This document shows positions 25,053-36,536 of a stretch of DNA of 64,000 nt, piece after piece. The stretch comes from Garcia nutans (taxonomy: Eukaryota > Streptophyta > Magnoliopsida > Malpighiales > Euphorbiaceae). Location of the stretch: the NCBI GenBank assembly GCA_947685225.1, contig CANTUV010000004.1, forward strand, positions 18,135,001 to 18,199,000, written 5' to 3'. The position numbers were made by a program, and so were the translations under genes. Every line of letters begins with the position of its first letter. Position 1 is the stretch's first letter. Below the pieces are notes generated by a model. It did not search any database and was not told where the DNA came from. It saw only the letters and a list, made by a program, of their open reading frames with translations.

Positions 25053-28000
25053 ATCCAGTACGGTAATAAATCATCCAAATCAAAATATAATCTTAAAATC
25101 TCATATTAAATTAATCATCTCATCAAATCATTACTTCATCAAATTACATAATTTCTACTATTCCCCTTAGGTTCATTCTCAATTACCTTTTTACCATTCT
25201 ATAAATCATCATTATACTGTCTATTTACTCAAACAGTCACAATACAATATCATATCATCAATCAAATTGTCATTAAACAAAATTAATTCATCTCTTTAAT
25301 ATATATACACCACACACTATTGCACTCAAGATATTTGATCACTTCATTGTCTTAAAAATATACTCTCATAACCTTAAATTTAAATATTAATAACTTATAT
25401 CTTAACACTAACTATTCTATCATCATAGTCATTTTTAAAATTGTATTTCTGTTTAATTACCACCTTGCTTATATTTACAAATAGTTATTTGTAAAAACCA
25501 CAAATGATAACAACTCCCAATTCCAACTAATAAGTCTTAACACGATAATTTTACACATCTTCACTTTGATCCTACTCTTTATACAATTACCACATATTAA
25601 TTTAATATCACCATTATACAACAACAAAATCTTATTTTCTTATTAAGATTCATTCCAATTATACCATAACTAACATTTTTCTCTTATAATTATTTGAAAT
25701 AATATAACTTAGCTCCTTTCATATGCATATACATATCAGAATGTTGTATTATGCACATTATCATATAGCTTGCATATTCTTAATACAACTACATACATTG
25801 AATTTCAATAAATACTTGTAAACTTATTACATTTCATATCAATTGATCTAACTATCACAATATGACCATCACACCCTTATTATATTCTGACCAACCTTTA
25901 ATCTATTTTAAATTCATCAATCTGTTTTCAATTCATGACCTAATTCTATTAGGTCAAATTTATTCTCAAATCTTAATTTTCTTCGAATTCATCATTACAG
26001 ATAATATTCATTTCCCCTAGTCTCATTCACTTTAAATGTCATTTTCATCAATTTATTCATTTTATACCACTTTCAAACACATTCAATATAACTCTTACTC
26101 ACATTTCATAATTTCTTTCATTTATCATTTTCTCACATTTCTTATAGTTACCATATTTACAAAAATCGCTTTCCTTACACATCATTTATAGCTCATCATA
26201 TTTTCATAATTCTCTTCTGTTTCCACACTATCTATGGTCATAAATAAATTTCTACATAAGGTTATGAGTCCAACTATACCAGCCACAAATCTTGCTTGTA
26301 TCTCATGAAACAAAAACTATCAATTTCACTAAATATATTTCACAGTTGTATCATCGTAAGCCCACGTCTGTGGGTTACAAATAAACACCACCTTCACTAT
26401 CATTCTTTCTCAAACATCTTTTATCTCGAAACTACTCCCATATCTCAATGGTCACACACCCGTGGCATTTCAAAATCACATATTAGTTCTTTAAACTCTT
26501 ACTACATGAAGAGTTAGCGCGTACAAATTCTATTTTAAGACAAGTTACCCTTATCCACTTGTTTTTATTAGCCTAAACACATGATCCATTAACATTATCA
26601 TCAACAACTCATATATTTATATACTAATTTTATACAATTTTTTTAACAAAAACTCCTTTTCCAATTTTAAAATCCATGTACTAATAATTACCAATTATAT
26701 CTCAACTTATTCAATAATTTTTTTTTACCAATTTCTCTTTCTTAAATCAAATAAATAATTAAATAGGGTTACAAACATACCATAATACTTCAATAATACT
26801 TTTTCACATCTTTAAGTAATCAACTCAATACTTGATCACTTTCACATTATATCACATTGTCACAATTTCCAGGTGATCAACCTTATCATGATCACCTTCA
26901 TCTCACAAATTCATATTATTTCACATTTTAAATATTTTTCATATTTTTAAATCATCCACATACATATCCATAAGTCACATTCATAATGTGACTTACTTTC
27001 CACATTTTCCTACATATCATATTAGTGTCCGTATTGGACAATTCACCACACATATCAGATACGTGAATACACATAATCACACAATTATACTCAATTATAT
27101 ATATATATATTGAACATTTATCACATTTCATGAAATATTATCATTTCTCATTCTTATATAATAAATAAATTATCCTCATTCGTCACTTTTGTACATAATT
27201 ATTAGTCACATTTCCAATGTGACTTCTCTCTCACATTTTCCATACACTACCATACTCTTCATATATATATTTTTATTTTCTTAATCATTTCTCTTTATTT
27301 CATATCATGTATCTATACTATCAACCACATTACACATTATATGATCTTTTCATAAGTAATATTACTCATTCAAAATTACTCCCATGCTTATTAAACATTA
27401 AACTATCAATATCTAAATAATCTTCATCAAAATTCCCTTACAACTCTAAATTTTTAACTCACTATTTTACTTAAAGTTCATTCTATTAATCTCATTTTCA
27501 AGAGCTAACTTTATAAACATTATTTTTATATTAATAAAACATCAAAACACATCACTTTCACAATTATGGAAACCCATTTTAAAAAAAATTCAAATTTCAT
27601 ATAATGCAACCAACAACATGAACCTCAACAAATCTCATCCTTGTCACATTCCCAATCTTAAGATCATAACATTTACTTTTAAACAACACTAATCCATTTC
27701 ATTACACTAATTAACATCATCCATTTAGATATCCTCATTTTACATGCTCAAACCCTAAATCATGCATGATTTTTTTCATAATAAACAATTCACTATCATA
27801 TACCATTTCCCTTTTTTATTTTTTTTAATTATGAACTCCTTATTCTAAATTATTAATAACTCCATATTTTTTCTTCAAACTTCTACCCGTCTGTATATAA
27901 ATTTTCATAATTTTTCTTATTCATTTGTCTCATGAAATTAATTTATTACTCATGTACACAAAGTTGAATGACTTCCTTAGTTTCATGTCAATCTCACTTT

Positions 28001-28894
28001 CAATTTTTATATTCCTTATCAGTTCTTTATAAAAACTTGTAAAATTTTAGCCATGTGCACTTGACACATATATGGACTTTTATTTAAAATTTTAGATTTT
28101 TCCAAGCTGATTTACTATATTTAAAAATTAAATCTTCTAAACCCGCAGAATTTGTCTCTTTAATAATTCAGAAGCACCCGGTTATCCATTTTCTTTTAGG
28201 TATTAAACCTTAATAAAGATTCATAAACTTTTAACCATATGTTCTAGGAATACATATAATATTATATGCAAATTTTCAAAAAAAAAAATTTGGGTTGGTT
28301 TGCCATAGCTTTTAAATATTTTTCTCAATTTTTACATATTCTAAGTTGTTGGAACTATTCCAACAACCCGTGTTCTTCTATTTTTCTTAATTAGAAATCC
28401 ATCTTTAAAAATTATGAATTTTTATTCATTGGATTTTAACATATAAAATAACTTTCCATTAAATTTTCAAACTTATCCAAAATTCCTAGATTTATCCAAA
28501 AATTTGAATAATATCATGTTGCAGTATACATAGAATTTTCTGTTACTATCATGCCCATTTCTCAAACTTTTTATTTCATATCTTAAATCATTTCCTAGAT
28601 TATTTTTCTAAATTTCACTTATTCATCAATTCATCAACTATGAATCTTAATTTCGAATAAAAGTTCCAAAATTCTTAATCCATAAGCTCCAGAATGACGC
28701 TTCTATTGTGCCACTCTGATCTATATAACCCAAACATCATCTCAACTCATATCCGGTATATCAAATGGACATTGCCACATCAGGGATTAAATAAATTGCC
28801 AGTGCCAATGCATGTATCATAATTGAAAACTATTTTTTTTAAATCCCAATTTTCTCTCTCTAACAACTGGCCTAGGTCGAGAAACTCAAACCTA

Positions 28895-28907
28895 GGCTCT
28901 AATACCA
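28895..28907 (-). other. Primer-binding site (initiator Met tRNA), element 3
   Basis: On the minus strand it reads TGGTATTAGAGCC, one base from the usual tRNA-iMet site, 7 bp from the LTR edge at 28915. The flank CTAGGTTTGAG is shared with elements 1 and 2. Confidence 0.88.
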
Positions 28908-28914
28908 AAATAAA

Positions 28915-31623
28915 TGTAACACCGTTATACCCTATATACGTACAATACATATTTTTAGCATATGTAAAATATGCATATACGGTACAAAAATGTCACAGAC
29001 TGATTTAATAAAAATTTTCACATTTCTGATTTAAAATTTCAAATACTAAATATATAAAATTAAATAGTATATAAATATTCTTTACTTGTTATAGGAATTC
29101 AAAATAAACATTTTATATGAAAATCTCTAAAAAAATCATCAGAGTTTTGTCTATAATTTGGACATCCCAAAATATAATAAACTCAACCTGCATAAAACAA
29201 ATACAAACATGGGCCCAAAGATAACTAATATGTTATTCAAATTCCAGAGTTACTGTTTTGGTCTATAATGACACCATTTGTCTAGCCCCGTAGACAATAT
29301 ATCAATGTAATAATCTAACTAGGTCTGAGCTTACGACCCGATCATTTTACCCAGCCTAGCTTCAAGGACTTATTTTTTAGGCTTACGACCCGATCATTTT
29401 ACCTCAAAAATATTTTTATAGTGACGCCCAGCGTCTAGCCCGTAGACAAATCATAGGCATGCCGCCAAACACAAAACTCTGAAAATTGAATAGCATACTA
29501 GGCACACAATTTATTCATATTTCTCATTATCAATCTCTTTCTCATTGTCACATAATCAAGCTAGGCACATTGCCTTATTTTCTCATCTTTTTCTCACTTT
29601 TCTCATTTTTCTCATTTATAGCGATATCAATTCATTTCATTATGTTTCACACATATCTCCTTACATTATACCACATTTTTATATTTACAACACATTACCA
29701 TATTACTTTGGGTATTTCCACATAATTCACATATTAATCACATTCAATGCAATCTAGCCAATACTAATGGATTTTTAACAATGCACTTAATGCATACGCA
29801 ACAAATGACATTACCCAAACACTTTGGGTCATTTTCACATAATACACATATTAATCATATTTACACAATTTAGTCATTATCAATGGCTTTTCACAATACA
29901 TTTAACACATATATGACATTAAAAATGTCATAGCACATTATTCATACATAACCAATGTATCAAGTAGCTTAACACATTTTCCAACCAAAATATGTTAAGC
30001 CCAAATGCCATGCAAACATAACCAATGTATTCAAAGTTTGTAATTACCTCAAATAGCAACCAAAACAAGCTTAAAACAATCTCCAATCCTATCCTTCCAA
30101 CTTGCCCTTCACTACTTGGATGAAGCAAAATAGCCTCTCTCAATGCCTAAACCAAATGTGATAGCAAATAATCATTTAGTATCACATTTAATGGCATTTC
30201 CAATATTAAACCATAATTAAACCCCATCCAAGCAAAAATTCAAAATTTAAGGCTAACCTCACTTTAACTTTGGATTCTCATACTAGGCCATTCATTTTAA
30301 TATATTAAGTTTATTTTTATTATTAGAAACATATTTTAATACATTTAAACCATTTACATTACAAAAACACACTCTTATACACAAAACCCTAAAATGGCAT
30401 AACCTTCCCCCATTGAAGGTTTTCTATTCCAACACAATCCATTAATCATTTTAAGCTTATATTCATCACTTATATCACCAAACAACAAGATTAAACCAAT
30501 ATAATTATACAATTCAACAACTTTGGAAAAATCATTTTCCAAAACCCTAAATCACACTTCCATTCTCAAACTCCAACCAAACACAACCAAATCCAATTTT
30601 TGACTTTAAAATACTTGTTTATGCATCAAAACAACTCATTTGGAATCAATTTTCACAATTAAAAATATGATTCCAAGAATCCAAATTTTTCATAACCCTA
30701 AATTCTCGCTTCACCCAACTCATCCCAAACTTAATCATTTCTTCCATTTAACTTGAAAATCATTAATAATTAATCAAAATAGCTTCATTCATACCCAATT
30801 AAACAATTAAATCATGCTAATAAAAAATTTCAAAATCCACATATTCATAGTTTTTCTAAAAATTCAAAAATTAGGGAAAAAAGCTTGTCAGAAAATCACC
30901 AAAACTCCACTTAGTTTCTTAAAATCTCTTCAATCTTACGTAGCTTGGAAGAAAAGAAAATCTCTCTTTCTCTCTAATGGTGGCATGGTTTTGAAGAAGA
31001 AGAAGAAGGGAAAAGATGAATTTATTTGACTTTCTCTTTCTTTCCACTTAAAAATATCACCACACATATATTATTTTATTTTTAATAAATAATTAGTTAT
31101 TTAATTATTTTAAAATCTCAAATTACCTGTTCCAACCAAAAATAATTTATTTTTAATTTATTTAAATAATTTTAAGTTTATAAGATATAATTACTATTTT
31201 GCCCTTAGACTTTTGACTTTTCTTTTAAAATGTGTTGATTTTTATATGTTATGTATATTTTACATATATATCACATATATATTCCACTTTTTCATTTAAC
31301 ATCCCTTCATTTTTCATTTAAAACCATTAATTTAATTTATCCAATTTAATTATAATATATTTTATCAAATTTCCAAAAATTAGAAAGTTTTTAAAAAAAA
31401 TTGGGATATTACACATATGCACAAATAATGTGTATCTTATATACACATCAAATATACCTTATATGTGTATTATATATATTAAGTATGTAATGTATATATA
31501 CAACATATACAATTAATATACCATATGTATATGTTATATATACACTAGGTATATATATTGGGTATATGCAATTTTTATATCTCCAAATACTTATTTAATT
31601 TCTCCAAAATCACAGATATGACA
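28915..31623 (-). repeat. 5' LTR of element 3 (2709 bp, complete)
   Basis: It starts TGTAACACCG and ends ATATGACA. Relative to the host LTR at 16148-17711 it lacks about 490 bp at 29185-29200, the part holding both conserved hairpins. Two CTTACGACCCG(G/A)TCATTT phrases lie near 29330-29400. Confidence 0.9.
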
Positions 31624-32779
31624 AAAATCCCAAAATTCAATATTTTCTTACTTTAACATTGAACTTCCATTTTAATCCATTTAAATTTGTGTTTTAGGTT
31701 TATTAATATCATTAAAAACATATTTTAATATGTTTAAACCAATTACATTACAATAACACATACTTATCTTCCAAACCCTAAAATGGCATAACCTTTTCTC
31801 ATTGAAGGTTCTCCATTCAAATTCTTTCCAATTATCAATCTAATCTTATTTCCATCACTTATATCCTTAAAGAACATGATTAAAACAATAAAACCAAACA
31901 ATTCACCATACTTGAAAATTTCCCTTTTCTAAAACCCTAAATCACCACTACCATTTCCAAACTTAACAAAATCCATCATTTGACTTTAAATTCATTGTTT
32001 ATGCATCAAAACAACACATTTGGAACTAATTTGCACAATTAAAGCTCGTGTTTTCACAAACCCAAAAGTTTCATAACCTTAAATTCTCTCTCTTCATCAA
32101 ACTCAACTTAAATTCAATCATTTCTTCAATCTAACCTTAAAATCATTAATAACCAACCAAAACAAATTTATTCATATCCAATTAAGCAATTAAATCATGC
32201 TACTATAAAATCCAAAAATTTACATAACATACTTTTTCATAGAATAAGCAAAATTGGTAAACAAGCTTACCAATTGATGAAGAATTTTCTAAAACTTCAC
32301 TTAAATCCTTGAATCTCTTTAATTATGGTTGCTTGGAAGAAGGAAATCCTTGGCTTGGTGTCTATGGAGTTCAGCCTCACACTTGAAGAAGAAGAAGAAG
32401 ATGACCAAATTTTAATTTTCTCTTTCTTTCCTCTTAAAAAAATATAGCTATATATATATTATTTTATTTTAATAATTAATAATTTATTTATTTATTTAAA
32501 AGTCATATTTTTCCTCTTCCAATCAAAAATAATTTATTTTTTATTTATTTAAATAATTTTAATTTTATAAAGTATAATTACAAAAATGCCACTTGACTTT
32601 GACTTTTCTTTTAAAAGAGTGGACTTTTGTATATGTTAGGTATATTTTAGGTATATTTCACATATACATTCTACCTTGTCACTTAAAATCCTTTTATTTT
32701 CCTTTTAAATTATTTATTTAATTTATTTAATTTTAATTTTAATTTATTTTATTAAATTTTAAAAATTAGGGATGTTACA
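31624..32779 (-). repeat. Old host LTR, right part
   Basis: It begins with the second AAAAT target copy (31624-31628) and continues the LTR interrupted at 17711; for example CCAAAATTCAATATTTTC follows where the intact LTR has the matching text. It ends GGGATGTTACA at 32779. No element body adjoins on the right, so it is probably a solo LTR or remnant. Confidence 0.85.
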
Positions 32780-33016
32780 TAACTAATCCAAACCAATCTT
32801 AAAATTATCAAGCTGACTTCCATATCAGTTTCTACAAAGGAATTGTCTATTCAAACAGGGCTTGGTTCAGTACTATTGTTTGGTAGAACCGACAATGTCA
32901 GTATGGTCTTCTTTACCCTTATTTGTTTAATTTAATAAATTAGTCTTCTGTACCCTTATTTGTTTAATTTAACGAATTAACATCTTTGTTTGTTCCATAA
33001 CTTTGCATACCACTTC
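32780..33016. other. Short spacer between LTRs
   Basis: About 235 bp without a gene. CCCTTATTTGTTTAATTTAA occurs twice, near 32918 and 32952, as a short direct repeat. Confidence 0.6.
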
Positions 33017-33905
33017 TGTAATATCCCAAATGATACCCTAAAATTTTGGAATGTTAATTGTTGTATTGAATTAAAGGATTTTTAAGTATATGTTTAATTA
33101 AGAAAGGAAAAAGAGGAGATGTGTATATGTTGTATATATAAGGATATATACAAAATATATACAAGTCAATGGGTTTATTTTGGTCAAGAGATATTTTGAT
33201 TATATTATTAAATATTGTTAGTGAAAGATGATGTAAGTGGGTTGATTATTTTATTGTTTAATTGCTTGGTGGAGAGTGATTTGAGGAGAGTGTTTGGTTT
33301 AAGAGGTTGACTTTCTTTCTTTCTTTCTTTTTCTTTCATTTTCATCTTCTTCTTTCTTCTTGGTCGGCCATCACCGCCATTTTCAAGAAGGAGAGATTTT
33401 GTTGCTTCCAAGCTCAAGAGATTGAAGGGTTTTAAGAGATCAAGTTGGAGTTTTAAGGATTTTATTCACTTTTGGTAAGTTTCCAACTTGTTTCTTTGTT
33501 TTCTTTTGAGTTGTGCTTATGGGTTTGTTAGAATGGTTGTAATAGATGTGTTTTTGGCTATTTTGGTATGTTTGAGAGTATTTTGTCTTGTTAACTTTGA
33601 TTTTTGGGGTTGGATTGAAGAGAAAAAGGGTTAAGTTGGGTGATAGAGACAAGAGTTGAGGATTGTGTGATTTTTGAGTTGCAAATATGGTTGTGATTGA
33701 GTTGTTTTGTTGTTTATGCATGTTTATTGTGGGTTTATGATGGTTTTGGTTGAGTTTATTTGGTGTTAAAAAGGGGATAAGAAATGTGTTTGTTAGATGT
33801 GGTGTTTTGGTGTCGATTTTAGAGTTTTTGGCCTGACACACCCATTAACACGGCCATGTCTTTGGGCATATCGTTGGTTCTATTTTCTGGGTTAATGACT
33901 CGAGC

Positions 33906-34095
33906 AGTGACACGCCCATGTCATTGAGTATATCACAGCTTCTGTGTAGTGGTAGTATTAACATGTCCAGTGACACGCCCATGTCACTGAGCATGTCATA
34001 GCTACTGTGTTGTTGGAGGATTGACACGGCCAGTGACACGCCCATGTCACTGAGCTTGTCAATGCTTCTGTGTTGTGGATTTAGGGCATGGTCAG
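33906..34095 (+). repeat. 63-bp minisatellite inside solo LTR
   Basis: AGTGACACGCCCATGTCA starts at 33906, 33969 and 34032, an exact 63-bp period, with a weaker fourth unit on the right. Each unit holds AGTGACA and TGTCACT (TGTCATT in the first) around a 6-nt loop. The reading frame across it is a by-product of the 21-codon period. Confidence 0.9.
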
Positions 34096-35149
34096 GGACA
34101 CGCTTGTGTTTTTTAGCGTGTCAAGTGTAGAGTTTGCCCTAGATAGTTCTCTTCTTTATTTTCTTATGTGTATCACTAAGTGAGTGTGTATGGTCACCTT
34201 TGGATTAGGTTTTGAAGAGATTTGAGCTACCTTAATTCAAGTGTTGAGAGTTATCTTGGAAGAGGAAGTTGATAGAGTGGTGTTGTTGCTCTTAGAGGTA
34301 AGTACAAACTTTGAATGATTGCATACATTTGCATGACATTGAGGCTTAACACATTTAGTTGAGAAATGTGTTAAGTTACTTGATACATCATTGATGAATG
34401 AGTTATATGTTATGATATGCATAATGTGAATTATGTTGATATATCAATGCAATTGAGTAATGTGTTGGATATGAAAAGAAATGTGGAATAATGTGATATG
34501 ATATGTGAAATCATAATGTAACAAATGGATATTGATATAAAAGAGAAGAATGAGAAAGGATGAGAAAATGATGATATAATAAGGCAATGTGCCTAATTTG
34601 ATTATGAGAAATGAATTATGAAAGTATTCGATAATGAGATAAATGAATAAGTTGTGTGCCTAGTATGTTATTCAATTTTCAGAGTTCTAGGTTTGGCGGC
34701 ATGCCTATGAATTGCTGGGCAGGTGAAAAGACCGGGTCGTAAGCCGAGCCCAGCTGATAAAATGTGAAATATGATGTTTTTGAGGTGAAAAGACCGGGTC
34801 GTGAGCCTCAAAAACTATAACAGTCTAGCCGGGTTGAGGACCAAGATACTGGGGCCCAAGAGTCTAGCCGGGTTGAGATCCAAGAGACTGGGTCTGTTAC
34901 ATTATCCATGGATATATATATTGCCTACGGGGCTAGACACAAGGTGTCATATTAGACCAAAGCAGTAACTCTGAACTTTGAATAGCATATTAGATCCTTT
35001 TTGGGCCCATGTTTGTCTTTGCTTAAATGTGAATTATGAAATATGATGCAAATGATTAAAATGTTGAGATATAATGCAATGATTTGATATATTCATATAT
35101 ATTGTGCATGAGCATCGCATTGATCTATATTGCATCAAAGTTTGTACCA

Positions 35150-35226
35150 CTAAGCTTTCTGCTTAGCACGATTGTTGTTCATCGCGCAGGTGACAGGGTA
35201 GATCGTCTAGACAGAGTTGAGTCTAG
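35150..35226 (+). promoter_or_regulatory. Conserved LTR double hairpin, solo LTR at 33 kb
   Basis: Stem B: CTAAGC (35150-35155) with GCTTAG (35161-35166). Stem A: CTAGAC (35207-35212) with GTCTAG (35221-35226). Between them CGCGCAGGTGACAG (35183-35196) resembles a 3' splice junction (AG at 35188-35189). Confidence 0.65.
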
Positions 35227-35640
35227 GCTTGAGTTTGTGAGAGCAGTGTTGAGTTGTGGACATCAAGATCAGAGACGAACTGTCAGCATGTATAAATTCT
35301 ATAATTTTGTAAACATTGATTTTGATATATATACATATGTATTTTTCGCTGCTTATTTAACAAATGTTTTGAACATACTGTTTTGGATAAACTTTTGGGT
35401 ACTGATGTTATATATATATATATATATATGTATTTTAATGAAGGAATGTTTTATCTATTACTATTTATAATATAAGTTAAATGTTTTAAGTTTATTCGGA
35501 CTGACTTATGATGATTGTATGTTAAATATTAAAGTTTGGTTTGTTTAAAATGAACTGTGACACCCTTATATCCTCTATACGTATACCACATGTTGTGTGG
35601 GTATATACGGTGTGCGTATATGGGGTACGGGGGTGTTACA

Positions 35641-36536
35641 ACTTCACTTTACTTTATCTTGAGTAATTTCATAATAAAATCCTAATTTAATAATCAAAAC
35701 CCTAACTTCATCAACTAAAATCCTAAATTCATAATAAAAAGCCTAATTTTATAATGAAATCTCAATTTCTAAAATAAAACCCTAATTTTCCTTAAGAACC
35801 CTAAATAAGTATTTTAATTATTGAACCTAATTTAGTCTAGTGAATTATTACTCGTCTTGTGTTTTGGGGTTTTATGTGACGTTTTCTCTTCTTTGTTTTT
35901 ATTTACTTATTTTAGTTATTTAAATGTTTTCATTATGTTCTTTGCTTTTATTATCTGCTTGGGATATTTTGTATTTTTAAAGAGATTTGTAAAAGGCATG
36001 TTTTCACATGTGGGTGCCTAGCTTAATTAAATTTTTTTTATTATTTTGTTTTATTTTTGAGAATTTGTAAGTGTATGTTTTCACTTTATATGAGTACCAT
36101 TTTATGTATTTTATACATTAAGGGCATGTTTCTATCTTGTATGGGTACCCATTTATTATTTGATTTATTTGGATTGCATATAATATGAGTTTGTAATAAT
36201 ATAAAATTGTAATAATATTTAGATCTGAAAAGGAGGTCGTTTCCAATGAACTGGGCGTTATGGGGGTATTGAGTCACTTCTCATCTTCCACATGTGCACC
36301 CAACTTTTCGAACCCAGTAGGAGTTGGGAATTCCTTAGGAATTGAGTCATCCACCCCTTCTTCATTTCTTCTAAATTTACTCCAATTTACTAATCTTCTT
36401 CAAATTTTCGGTGATTCTTGGCCTTTCTTTGTAAGTTTATTAAAGATTTTTCATATGTTTTTAATTTATTTTTGGATTAAAAATAATGGTTTTTATTTTA
36501 GTTTTTTGGATTCGAAATTTATCTTATAAAATATGT
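35641..36536. other. Spacer without a gene
   Basis: 35670-35810 has about five imperfect copies of a block built on AAAACCCTAATTT and CATAATAAAA. The remainder is AT-rich; no reading frame is convincing. Confidence 0.55.

Larger units (their letters stand above)
25017..28914 (-). other. Non-coding internal region of element 3
   Basis: It is strongly AT-rich with no sense reading frame of note and no retroelement protein motif. Related blocks built on AGTCACATTCATAATGTGACTT with following CACATTTTCC occur at about 26970-27010 and 27205-27245. It may be replaced or fully decayed coding sequence, but the intact primer site, polypurine tract and target duplication favour an element that moved in this form. 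Confidence 0.7.
17712..31623 (-). mobile_element. Non-autonomous LTR retrotransposon (LARD-like), element 3
   Basis: Seen: two matching LTRs (17712-25016, interrupted by an insert, and 28915-31623), a tRNA-Met primer site at 28895-28907, a polypurine tract at 25018-25032 and an exact 5-bp target duplication AAAAT (17707-17711 and 31624-31628). The 3.9-kb internal region (25017-28914) has no reading frame of 60 codons or more on the sense strand and no gag or pol motif I can find. Known: large LTR elements without coding capacity (LARDs) are moved by proteins of related elements. Inference: element 3 used proteins of a relative such as element 1, whose primer-site flank and polypurine tract it closely shares. 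Confidence 0.88.
33017..35640 (+). repeat. Solo LTR (2624 bp) with exact ACTTC target duplication
   Basis: It starts TGTAATATCCC and ends GGTGTTACA, flanked by ACTTC at 33012-33016 and 35641-35645. No element body is attached, so it arose by LTR-LTR recombination. It is the same family as the minus-strand LTR at 58212-60735: both share a CGGCCA region, a 63-bp minisatellite and the double hairpin. It contains an (AT)n tract near 35410-35428. Confidence 0.92.

Noticed and set aside
10386..32779. Host LTR at 16148 being the 3' LTR of element 2
   Set aside because: It lies on the opposite strand and differs from the LTR at 10386-12898, so the two are unrelated neighbours.
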